A DNA stretch of 64,000 bases. Origin: Actinomycetes bacterium. GTDB lineage: Bacteria > Actinomycetota > Acidimicrobiia > Acidimicrobiales > RAAP-2. This document shows, piece after piece, positions 1 to 8,300 of the stretch (position 1 is the first letter of the stretch; every line of letters begins with the position of its first letter). The translations under genes and the position numbers were made by a program. Location: positions 37,870 through 101,869 of the forward strand of contig JAJYXE010000017.1 of the NCBI GenBank assembly GCA_021791145.1, written 5' to 3'. The notes below the pieces were generated by a model, which was not told where the DNA came from, did no database searches, and saw only the letters and a program-made list of their open reading frames with translations.

Positions 1-118
1 CCCCGGCCGCCACGCCCCCCGACCCGGCGACGCGCCCCTTGCGGACGCCGCCTCTGCTGCCTGCTCGCCCGTAGACCGGCCGCAGGCGGCCCCGGCGCGT
101 CCGCGCGTCGGCGCGAGC

Positions 119-805
119 TCAGACAGGGGCCCCGGGCATCGCCGCGGCGGGCTCGACCAGGTGCGGCCCGTCGTTGCGGACCGAGCTCACGTCGAGCGAG
201 ACGGGATGGTGCACGAGCACGCCGTCGCCCGGCTCGAGGAGCGTCCGGAGGAGATCCCCGTCGTCTGTCTCCGGGTCGAGCCACCGCGCCCAGTCCTCGG
301 GCTCGAGCACGACAGGCTGGCGGTCGTGCACCGGCATGTCCCGGCCCGCCTTGCAGGTGAGGACGGTGGCCGTCAGGCGCCGGTCGTCGCCGCGCGCCCA
401 GTACTCCCACAGGCCGGCGAGCACGACCGGGTCGCCGTCGGCCCGCTCGAAGAAATAGGGCTGCTTGCGCCGCGAGCCGACGACAGGAGCCCACTCGTAG
501 AAGCCGTCCACGGGCACGAGCAGGCGGCGCCGGCGGAAGGCCTCCCGGAACATCGGCCTGGTCGCCACCGACTCGGCGCGGGCGTTGAACGCGCGCCCGC
601 CCGCCCTCGGGTCGTCGAACCAGCCCGGCAGGAGCCCCCAGTCGAACTTCGAGAGCAGGCGTTCGCCGTGGCGCACGCGAGCCCCGAGGAGGGATGCGGT
701 GGGTCCGATGTTCCAACTCGGGTGCCACTCGAGCTCCGGGTCCACGAGCGCGCCGAGGCGTTGCGCGTAGCGGCTCGGGTCGCTCTGTGCGATCCGCCCA
801 CACAC
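119..805 (-). CDS. SOS response-associated peptidase (SRAP/HMCES, YedK-like)
   Basis: The 228-aa product is a full-length SRAP-domain protein. Members of this family crosslink covalently to abasic sites in single-stranded DNA through Cys2 and protect them during replication. All expected active-site positions are visible: MCGR at the N-terminus (Cys2 after Met removal), FNARAE with Asn74, GFYEW with Glu104 and PVHDRQP with His160. These match the spacing in E. coli YedK. The start is GTG, placed so that Cys is residue 2. A TAGTCT hexamer lies 6 nt upstream, so the mRNA is probably leaderless. The gene follows a Nudix hydrolase on the same strand by 9 nt but appears to have its own promoter over the Nudix stop. 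The abasic-site role is family knowledge. Confidence 0.93.
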   Translation of the reverse strand: MCGRIAQSDPSRYAQRLGALVDPELEWHPSWNIGPTASLLGARVRHGERLLSKFDWGLLPGWFDDPRAGGRAFNARAESVATRPMFREAFRRRRLLVPVDGFYEWAPVVGSRRKQPYFFERADGDPVVLAGLWEYWARGDDRRLTATVLTCKAGRDMPVHDRQPVVLEPEDWARWLDPETDDGDLLRTLLEPGDGVLVHHPVSLDVSSVRNDGPHLVEPAAAMPGAPV

Positions 806-811
806 GGGCTC

Positions 812-817
812 AGACTA
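812..817 (-). promoter_or_regulatory. -10 element (TAGTCT) of the SRAP gene
   Basis: TAGTCT reads on the minus strand with a 6-nt gap to the GTG start, the spacing expected of a leaderless transcript. No convincing -35 box was assigned. Confidence 0.5.
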
Positions 818-1279
818 CGGCCGGGGCGCTTCGAAGAGGTCGTGGGCCGCCGCGCCGAGCGCGACCAGCAGCTCGCGGTCCCGTTCGTAGCTGAGCAGAC
901 GCGAGGCCTCTTTGAGGGCGACCCACCGCAGCTCGTCCACCTCCCGGCCCGGCGCGAACCCCCCCGAGACCGCCTCCATCACCCAGTACGCGACGACCTT
1001 GGGCCTGTCCTTGCGGTCTCGGTACTCCGTGTGCCCCACGAAGGGCCCAAGACGGCACCCGAACCCGGTCTCCTCGGCGACCTCGCGGATCGCGCACTCC
1101 TCGAACGACTCGCCGGGCTCGAGCTTGCCCTTCGGGAACGACCAGTCCGCCCGCATCGGTCGGTGCACGACCGCGACCTCGATCCCGTCACCAGGGCCCT
1201 GGCGGACGATCATCCCGCCTGCGGCGCGCACGAGCGTCTCGGGGGGTCGATCCACCACGCTCGTGCCGACGCGATCCAT
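815..1279 (-). CDS. Nudix hydrolase
   Basis: The 154-aa protein contains a complete Nudix box, beginning GKLEPGESFEEC and ending REVAEETGFG, so the metal-binding REVAEE core is intact. Nudix enzymes cleave nucleoside diphosphates linked to another moiety. The preceding RADWSFPKGKLEPGES context resembles MutT/diadenosine-polyphosphate hydrolase-like members, but the substrate cannot be read from sequence. An ATG further upstream would add 17 residues. MDRVGTS was chosen because a TAGGCT hexamer sits 8 nt before that ATG, the leaderless layout repeated across this window. The gene is followed immediately by the SRAP DNA-repair gene, so a nucleotide-pool or repair role is possible by context only. 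Confidence 0.88.
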   Translation of the reverse strand: MDRVGTSVVDRPPETLVRAAGGMIVRQGPGDGIEVAVVHRPMRADWSFPKGKLEPGESFEECAIREVAEETGFGCRLGPFVGHTEYRDRKDRPKVVAYWVMEAVSGGFAPGREVDELRWVALKEASRLLSYERDRELLVALGAAAHDLFEAPRP

Positions 1280-1287
1280 CGCGCTGC

Positions 1288-1293
1288 AGCCTA
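1288..1293 (-). promoter_or_regulatory. -10 element (TAGGCT) of the Nudix gene
   Basis: TAGGCT on the minus strand is 8 nt from the ATG at 1279. It decides the start choice over the longer upstream ATG. Confidence 0.5.
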
Positions 1294-1385
1294 CCGGCGG
1301 CCGGCGCGCCAGCCGGGCACCCTGGGACACTCAGGGTGCGCGAAGAGCTGCGCAGGGCCCGCTCGGGCAGGTCGGGCGTCCGCAG

Positions 1386-1391
1386 TAACCT
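1386..1391 (+). promoter_or_regulatory. -10 element (TAACCT) of the CYTH-CHAD gene
   Basis: TAACCT is followed by 9 nt and then the ATG at 1401; there is no Shine-Dalgarno sequence, consistent with a leaderless mRNA. Confidence 0.5.
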
Positions 1392-1400
1392 CCGCATCGG

Positions 1401-3293
1401 ATGAGCGACGAAGACCCGGGGGCCCGCGAGCGGAACGACGGCGGCGGGGACGTCGCCGCAAGCGACGGGGAGACGGCCGAGATCGAGTGGCAGTTCGACG
1501 CGCTCGACCTGCGACCCGTCGAACGCTGGCTCGCAGCCCTGCCGTCACGGTCGTACCCCGGCGTGCCGACCTTGACGGTCCTCGCGAAGCCGACCCGCCG
1601 GCTCGTCGACCGGTACATGGACACCGCGGACTGGCGCCTCGCGCGGGCGGACTTCGTCCTGCGGACCAGACAGCGCGGCCGCGCGGTCGAAGTGACCATG
1701 AAGGACACCGGCACGGTGGACCAGGCGGGGCTCAGGAGGCGTCTCGAGCTCACCGAGTCCCTTCCTTCCGGGCTTGGCGCGCTCGGGTCGAGCGGTCCTG
1801 TCGGCCGGCGGGTGCGGGCGGTCGCGGGGCGCCGGCCGCTCGTGCAGGTCCTCGAGGTCCGCACGCGCCGCCAGCCCTTCTCGCTCCGGGCCGATGGCGT
1901 CGAAGTCGCAGAGGTTGCGATCGACGACACGACGATCGTCGTGGGGGCGGACCAGGCTCCTGCACGGCTGCGACGCGTCGAGGTGGAGGTCGCACACGAG
2001 TGGGTCGCCGCCATCTTCCCGGTCGTCGATGACCTCCGGGAGTCGGCGGGGCTCAGTCCCGCGGTGCTCTCGAAGTTCCAAGCGGGACTGCTCGCCGCCG
2101 GGGTCTCCGTCCCCGGACCCCCCGAGGTCGGTCCCACCGACGTCAGACCCGACGCCACCCTTGGGGACGTCGCCTACGCGGTGATCCGGCTGCAGCTGCG
2201 CGAGCTCCTTGCCAACGAGCCCGGGACGCGGCTGGGAGAGGATCCCGAGAGGCTCCACGACATGCGCGTCGCGACTCGTCGGCTGCGCGCCGCCATGGAC
2301 CTCTTCTCGAGCGCGCTCCCCTCGCGTGCAGCCGCGATCCGCGAGGAGCTCCGGTGGATCGCCGCGGAGCTCGGCGCCGTGCGCGACCTCGACGTGCAGC
2401 TCGAGGGCATGTCGGAGCTGACCGGCTGGTCCGCCGAATGGATCGGGTCAGGGCACGGGACCGCGCTCGCCCACCTGCGGGCGCTCCTCGAAGCCGAGCG
2501 TGACGAGGCGCGCGGGAGGCTTCTCGACGCGCTGGAGTCCACTCGTTGGGAGCGGCTCACGTCGGCGCTGGTCGCCTTTGCACGCCAGGGCCCGAGCAGA
2601 CGCGTCCCCGGCGCCCGCGTCCCGGCGGCCGTCGCGGTCGCTCCACTCCTCGAGTCCGGACATCGGGCCATGCTGGCGGCGGCGAAGCGGGCGCGGCGCT
2701 CGCGGACGGCCCAGGACTTCCACCGCGTGCGGATCCGCGGGAAGCGGCTCCGCTACTCGCTCGAGTTCACCACGCCGCTGTACGGCGCGCCCGCGTCGCG
2801 TTTCGCCAAGAAGCTCGCCGAGCTCCAAGGCCTTCTTGGCACCGTGCAGGACGCGGAGGTCGCGGCCGTTCGCCTCTTCTCCCTCGTGACCCGGGTCCCG
2901 CCGCCCGGGACGACGCTCCCTCCGGCGACCGTGTTCGTCATGGGTGGGCTCGCCGAGCGGTACCGCCAGGAGTCCGCTCGGCTGCGCGCGACGCTGCCGA
3001 AGCATTTGAGAGTGTTGCACGCCGACGCGTGGCAGCAGCTCCGGGCCGTTGTGCGCGACGCTGCCCGCGACGCCGCGGCCGCGGCTGTCGGGTCGGCGGC
3101 TGTCGGGTCGGCGGCTGTCGGGTCGGACCCTGTCGGGTCGGCCCCTGTCGGGTCGGCCCCTGCTGCGCTCGACGTGGGCCCAGCGGTGCACGACACGACG
3201 AAGCGCACGGTGACGTCGGACGACGGCAACGCCACCGGGCTCGGGGCGGTCGCGACGCCGGACCCCTCAGGGCTCGCGCGCTCAGATCCCTGA
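1401..3293 (+). CDS. CYTH and CHAD domain-containing protein
   Basis: The 630-aa protein starts with a CYTH domain (EIEWQFDA at about residues 27-34, then alternating charged strand residues) and continues with a CHAD helical domain from about residue 250. CHAD hallmarks are HDMRVATRRLRAA near residue 287 and FHRVRIRGKRLRYSLEF near residue 440, two basic helices rich in conserved His/Arg/Lys. CYTH proteins bind or hydrolyse triphosphates, and CHAD domains bind inorganic polyphosphate, so a polyphosphate-associated role is likely from family knowledge. The EIEWQF N-terminus departs from the usual ExExKF triphosphate-tunnel signature, so catalysis is uncertain. The C-terminus (about residues 561-585) is five copies of a five-residue A/D-x-VGS repeat encoded by perfect-frame 15-bp units, followed by a short unique tail. 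Confidence 0.9.
   Translation: MSDEDPGARERNDGGGDVAASDGETAEIEWQFDALDLRPVERWLAALPSRSYPGVPTLTVLAKPTRRLVDRYMDTADWRLARADFVLRTRQRGRAVEVTMKDTGTVDQAGLRRRLELTESLPSGLGALGSSGPVGRRVRAVAGRRPLVQVLEVRTRRQPFSLRADGVEVAEVAIDDTTIVVGADQAPARLRRVEVEVAHEWVAAIFPVVDDLRESAGLSPAVLSKFQAGLLAAGVSVPGPPEVGPTDVRPDATLGDVAYAVIRLQLRELLANEPGTRLGEDPERLHDMRVATRRLRAAMDLFSSALPSRAAAIREELRWIAAELGAVRDLDVQLEGMSELTGWSAEWIGSGHGTALAHLRALLEAERDEARGRLLDALESTRWERLTSALVAFARQGPSRRVPGARVPAAVAVAPLLESGHRAMLAAAKRARRSRTAQDFHRVRIRGKRLRYSLEFTTPLYGAPASRFAKKLAELQGLLGTVQDAEVAAVRLFSLVTRVPPPGTTLPPATVFVMGGLAERYRQESARLRATLPKHLRVLHADAWQQLRAVVRDAARDAAAAAVGSAAVGSAAVGSDPVGSAPVGSAPAALDVGPAVHDTTKRTVTSDDGNATGLGAVATPDPSGLARSDP
3081..3155 (+). repeat. 15-bp in-frame tandem repeat, 5 copies (CHAD protein tail)
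   Basis: Units of GCGGCTGTCGGGTCG and two variants repeat five times and encode A-A-V-G-S, D-P-V-G-S and A-P-V-G-S. The array lies after the CHAD domain. Confidence 0.95.
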
Positions 3294-4028
3294 CGTCATC
3301 GAGCCAAATAGGCCCCTGACGCACGACGCACCCGCGCGGAGGGACCTCGAGGAGGCCGGCCGGCGCCTTGGAGCCTTCGTGTCGGGCTTGCGGTTCGCCG
3401 GGATGACGAGCCGCCGGGCCCGGTCCGGCACCAGAGAGGGAACGGAGGAGATCCCGGAGTCCGGGCCCGGCAGACCGGCGGCTCACCACTTCCTCGGGCG
3501 CCCGACCCGCGACGTGGGCGACGCGGCCACGATCCCGAAGAGATGCCGGCGGCTGAGGAGCCTGAGACCGGCGAGCGGCGAGCGGCGAGCGTGGAGCGGC
3601 GAGCGGCGAGCGTGGAAGTTGTCGCGACGAGCGAGTGTCGCTCGAGGGTCGGGTGCATCCGGATGCCGGACACCGAGACCCTGTACGACGTGACCGTCTC
3701 CGACGCCGTCATGACGAGAGACGTGCCTGCGCCACCGTCTCACCACACCGGAGACCGAGGTCGGCGGCTTCCGTTCCCCCGATCCGTCCTTGCTCCATGG
3801 CGGTTCCTCCGTGTCGGCCACCGGGATCGCGCCCGTCGCTCCTCCGTGCCCGTTCGGCTATGAGGCTATGAATGGAACGCCGCTTCGGTGCGGACCTTTC
3901 GGTCACGCGCGAGAACTCGAAGCGGCTTTGCAGCGGATCGCCATGTTTCGCCCGGCTGGGAACGGGGGTACTCGCGAGATCCGGCAGGGTGGCGTGACCA
4001 CCGTACCGGAGGAGAAGAGGGGGAGCCC
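3294..4028. other. 735-bp intergenic region with no recognisable gene
   Basis: This stretch lies between the CHAD gene and the sigma-factor gene. Both strands contain open frames, but all are Arg/Ser/Gly-rich with no recognisable motif and no start context. A 21-bp direct duplication lies at 3573-3614. The last 30 bp hold the ribosome-binding site for the sigma factor. It may contain promoters for that gene, but none stands out. Confidence 0.5.
3573..3614. repeat. 21-bp tandem duplication in the intergenic region
   Basis: A 21-bp unit beginning GAGCGGCGAGCGG and ending GAGCGTG is present twice with no mismatch. Internally it is built from 7-bp GAGCGGC steps. Confidence 0.9.
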
Positions 4029-5366
4029 GTGGCAACGCTCGACGGCGCTGTCGACCTGGCCCGCGACCGCGAGCTCGTGCAGCGGTGCCAGATGGGCGAC
4101 GAGAGCTCCTTCACGGAGCTCTACGATCGCTATCACCGCCGACTCCACCGGTTCTGCCTGCGCCGGCTGCACTCGCACGACGACGCCGAGGAGGCAGTGC
4201 AGGAAGCCTTCGCGCGGGCCTGGCGTGCCCTGCCGAAGTTCGGCGGAGACCGGCGCTTCTACCCGTGGCTGACGGTGATCGCCGGGAACGTCTGCACCGA
4301 CATGCTCCGGCGCAGTAACCGGATCGTGCCGATGCACGAGATGCCGCGGCGGGCCGTCGAGATCGACGGGGGGGAGGACATCGACGCACACCTGCTCCGG
4401 CAGGTCGACCTCGCGATGGCGACGGAGGCTTTCAGCCATCTTTCGGACCGCCACCAGCGAGTGCTCCGGCTCCGTGAGAGCACAGAGTGGTCGGCGCAGC
4501 GCATCGCGGAGTCCGAAGGAGTCGCGGTGCCCGCTGTGGACACGCTTCTGTGGCGGGCGCGCCAGGCGTTCAAGCGCGAGTTCACCATGCTCTCGGAGGC
4601 CGGCGGTCTCGCGGGGTTGGTCGGCATCGGCGTCGCGGCGCTGCGCCGGGGATTGGCGAGAAGCTGGCTCCGCGTCGCCTCCCACGCACCTGGCCCCCTC
4701 CGGGGGCCTGGGGCCCTCGCGGCGACGGTCGCGCTCACCGGAGCGGCGATCGCCGGAGGCGGCGTCGCCCTCGTGGGGGTTGGTCCTGCTCCTCGTCACG
4801 CGTCGATCGTGTCCACGCCGTCGACCTCCTCTGTCAAGACCTCCTCTGCCAAGACGTCGTCTGCAGAGATCTCTTTTGTAGAGACCTCTTCTGCCAGCGG
4901 CCTCCTCCGCGCTGCGACCGGCACGTCCACGCACCGCAGGCCGGTCGCCGGCGCGCCGGCGAAGGGTGCTGAGGGCTTCAACGGCGGGAGGGGCAGCCAG
5001 AAGTCGAAGCGAGCACGCCGAAGCGGCGGCGCGGCGTCGGCGCCTGCAGGCGTGCTGGGCAGCGCGGGATCCGGAAGGTCGGCCGCATCCGCCGTGGCAG
5101 GCGCAGGGCTCGGACAGATCGTCTCGGCGGTCGGCGGGCACGCAGGCTCGATCGGGGGCGGCACCTCCTCGACCTCCACGCTGGTCGGGACCGCGAGCAC
5201 AGCGGCGAGCCGCACGGTCAGGACCGCGAGCACCACATCGACGGGCACGGTGACGACATCGGTGCAGGTACTCACCACATCGACGAGCAGCCTCGGCACC
5301 GCGACCACGAGCACCTCTGCGACAACGGGATCCTCAGGCGCAGGCTCCCTCCCCGGCGGCCTCTAG
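4029..5366 (+). CDS. ECF-type sigma factor with C-terminal membrane anchor and Ser/Thr-rich tail
   Basis: The first ~190 residues of this 445-aa protein are an ECF sigma factor. Region 2 (ELVQRCQMGDESSFTELYDR onwards) includes HDDAEEAVQEAFARAW, and region 4 includes LSDRHQRVLRLRE and the helix-turn-helix AVDTLLWRARQAFKRE. A strongly hydrophobic stretch at about residues 228-250 (ALAATVALTGAAIAGGG) follows, then about 190 Ser/Thr/Gly-rich residues that would be outside the cell. ECF factors are normally about 180-200 aa, so the extension doubles the protein. A five-residue SSxKT/SSAET repeat lies just after the membrane segment. The start is GTG at 4029, preceded by a purine-rich GGAGGAGAAGAGGGGGAG tract; an upstream ATG would add 47 unlikely residues. 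No anti-sigma gene lies next to it. Extracellular topology is inference. Confidence 0.88.
   Translation: MATLDGAVDLARDRELVQRCQMGDESSFTELYDRYHRRLHRFCLRRLHSHDDAEEAVQEAFARAWRALPKFGGDRRFYPWLTVIAGNVCTDMLRRSNRIVPMHEMPRRAVEIDGGEDIDAHLLRQVDLAMATEAFSHLSDRHQRVLRLRESTEWSAQRIAESEGVAVPAVDTLLWRARQAFKREFTMLSEAGGLAGLVGIGVAALRRGLARSWLRVASHAPGPLRGPGALAATVALTGAAIAGGGVALVGVGPAPRHASIVSTPSTSSVKTSSAKTSSAEISFVETSSASGLLRAATGTSTHRRPVAGAPAKGAEGFNGGRGSQKSKRARRSGGAASAPAGVLGSAGSGRSAASAVAGAGLGQIVSAVGGHAGSIGGGTSSTSTLVGTASTAASRTVRTASTTSTGTVTTSVQVLTTSTSSLGTATTSTSATTGSSGAGSLPGGL
4823..4893 (+). repeat. Degenerate 15-bp in-frame repeat, about 5 copies (sigma factor)
   Basis: Units such as ACCTCCTCTGTCAAG encode S-S-V-K-T, S-S-A-K-T, S-S-A-E-I, S-F-V-E-T and S-S-A-S-G just after the predicted membrane segment. 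Confidence 0.75.
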
Positions 5367-5387
5367 GCTAGGTCGATCGTCTCGCCG

Positions 5388-8300
5388 TCAGCCGGCCGGT
5401 CGTTCCTCGAGGAGGACGCCGTCGCGGTAGAGCAGCTGGCGGCGACGGGTTGCTGGGACCCGGGGTCCGGGCAGCACCAGACCGGTCAGGTTCAGCGGAT
5501 CGGACGCGGCAAGCCTGAACGAGGCGGTGCTGCGACCGCCGCGGGCCTTGGAGAGCAGCTCCGCGGCTTCTGGGAGTGCGTACTGCTCCCCGGAGAGGCC
5601 CGCGACGAAGCGGCCGCCCAGGCAGAGGCCCCTTGCCTCGAGGCGACGCAGCGCCCGGAGCACCTCGCGCCAGGGCAGGCGATAGGACTCGCGGGACCAC
5701 AGCTCCCATGCGACCACGCCCCAGCGCAGGAGAAGCTGTCCGGCGACCGTCTCGGCGAGCTCGTCGACACGGACCGGGTCGGTGCCGGCGGGGCCGGCGA
5801 CCGGGCCGGCGGGGCCGGCGACCGAGGTGACGTGGCCGGCGCCCAGGGTGCCGTCCTCGGCCAGTCGAGCGATTTCGGGATCTTGGGGCAACAACGACCA
5901 ACGCCCCTCACCCACGCCCGACCCCACGGGCGCGCGCCGGCGAGCGAGCCCGAGCCGGTTCGCTGGACGGCTGCGCTGGCGCGCGCGCCAGCGCTGGCGC
6001 GCCGACAGGAGCGTCCGTACCGCCGAGAAGGCGTCCGCCGTCACGAGCCCGCGCGCGACCAGGTCCCAGAGCCCCTCGTCGACCTCGGCAGGGAGCCGCC
6101 GTGCCGCAGAGGCAAGCTCGGACCTGAAGCACGCCCCGCGGCGCTGGAGCACCTCGAAGACGTCCGCCGCCGGTCCCGTCACCGGCACCGACGGCTCGTC
6201 ACCGGTCCGTGCCGCTGCAAGCTGCCAGACGAGGTCCTCGCGCACCACGATCGCGAGCGGCGTCGCCGGCGAGGGGACGGCCGAACCCCGCCTGCCCTCC
6301 GCACTGGGGAGTCCATGACCGCCGGGAGCGGCATCGGCCGGGGTCCGTGGGGCGGCCGGGGCCTGTGCGGCGGCCGGGGTCCGTGCATCGGCCGGGATCG
6401 GCTCGGCCCGCGGGGTGAGCCGGCCCCACGCGACCTCCCCGGCGAGGCAGAGCTCGTCGAGCCACCGCGGGTCGTAGCCCTCGACGCGGGCGGGAAGGAT
6501 CTCGCCCTCCCAGTCCCCCGCCGGCGCCTCGATCCCCTGAAGCTGGTCGAGGACCGCCAGCAGACCTGCTCGCCCCTCGAGGCGGGTACCGGGCGCCGCG
6601 TGCTGCCAGCGCGTGAGGGCCTCCAGGAAGTCGCCGATGCTGGCCGCCTGCACCGCGCGGCGGCGGTGCCCGCGGCTCGCTCGGTAGAGGCGGGCGAGCA
6701 GGTGCCGCGCGCACCATCTGCCGTCCGGCAGCTGCAATGCCGCGCCCGACCCCTCGAGCCGGGCCAGCGCCGTGCGCGCCCTGGCCTCGCTCATCGGTGC
6801 GCCGCACGGTGCACCTGCCGGAAGCCGGGCGGGGGCGACCAGCTGCGCGACGGTGACTGGGCCAGCGACGTCGAGATGGCCCCGCAGGCACTCGGCGGCC
6901 GCCTCGTCGTCATCCGCGATCCCGGTGGCCGGCCGACGCCGCTCCGTCGCGACCCAGTCTCCCTCGACAGCGCTTGCGCGGCCGCTCGCCTCCAGCTGCA
7001 CGTACCACGCGCGCCACTCCTCGACCGGCCTGCACCGCACCAGCGAGAGGAGGAGGTCGTGGAGCTCGTCCGCGTCCCGCGGCCGGGGCCGGACCTGGTC
7101 GAGGACCGCGGAGACGGCCTCCTCGTCGAAGGGCGCGAGCTCGCCGGCGGGGACGGGCACTCCCGTCTCGCCGGTGCCGAGCCCACGGCGCAGCGGCACG
7201 GCGCGAGTGCGACGTTCCTCGAGCGGCGCGCCGTCGAGGAACGTGTAGGGACGTCCGGTGAGGATCCCGTGCGCGAGGACCGAGGGTTCCGCCGACTCGA
7301 CGAGGGCGACCTCGACGGTGCCGGCCTCGAGCGCGCGGAGGAGCTCGACCAGGCCGTCGGCGTCGAGCACCTCGCTCAGGCAGTCGGCGACCGTCTGGCG
7401 GACCAGGACGTGGTCGGGGACGGAGATCGGGCCTGGCGCGGTGTTCTCCTGGCACGCGGCGAGCGCCGGCCACGTCGCGGCGAGGAGGTCGTCGGCCTCC
7501 ATGCGCTGGAGGTGGATCGGTCTCCGCTGGCCACCGCGGGCCCGTGGGACCACCAGCGAGCGGTTGAGGTTCCAACGCCAGCGCACCTGGAGCATGGGGT
7601 GAAGGAGGACCGCCTGGACGAGCACCGACTCGGCCGTCCTGCTCGAGACCATCGAGGGGACGTCGGCGAGCGGGAAGCTGTGCTGGGGGCCGAGCGACAG
7701 GACGACCGTGTCGTCGTCGGCCGCGGCCTGCAGCTCGAAGTCGAACGTGACGCAGAAGCGCTTCCGAAGTGCGAGGCCAAGCGCGCGGTTGACGCGTCCG
7801 CCGAACGGCGAGTGGACCACCAGCTGCATCCCCTCTGCGTCGTCGAAGAAGCGCTCGACGACGAGCCGTCGGTGCGTGGGCAGCGTCCCGAGCGCGCTCC
7901 GTCCGGCCTCGAGGTAGCTCACGACCTGGTCCGCGACCGCGTCGGACACGCCCGCGGCCTCGATCACCGCATGCCGGGCCCCGGTCCCGTCGCCACGGGC
8001 GAGGAGGACGTCGACCATCTCGCGCAGACGGCCCACCTCCTCGGAGAGCTCCGCCGTGCGGGCCGGAGCCTCGCCGAGCCAGAACGGGACCGTCGGGGCG
8101 GCGTCACCCGCGTCCGCGACGCGCACGGTGCCCACCTCGACCTGGCGGACGCGCCAGGAGTGCGTGCCGAGCAGGAAGACGTCGCCGATGTTGGCTTCGA
8201 CGGCGAAGTCCTCGTGGACCGAGCCGACCGTGACTCCCTCGGGATCGAGGACGACGCGGTAGTCGCCGGTCTCGGGGATCGCGCCGCCCGCGGTGAGCGC

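Noticed and set aside
161..2032. A 623-codon plus-strand open frame
   Set aside because: It crosses the SRAP, Nudix and CHAD genes in other frames and shows no motif.
3294..4028. Small ORFs in the gap before the sigma factor
   Set aside because: None has a start signal, recognisable motif or reasonable composition.
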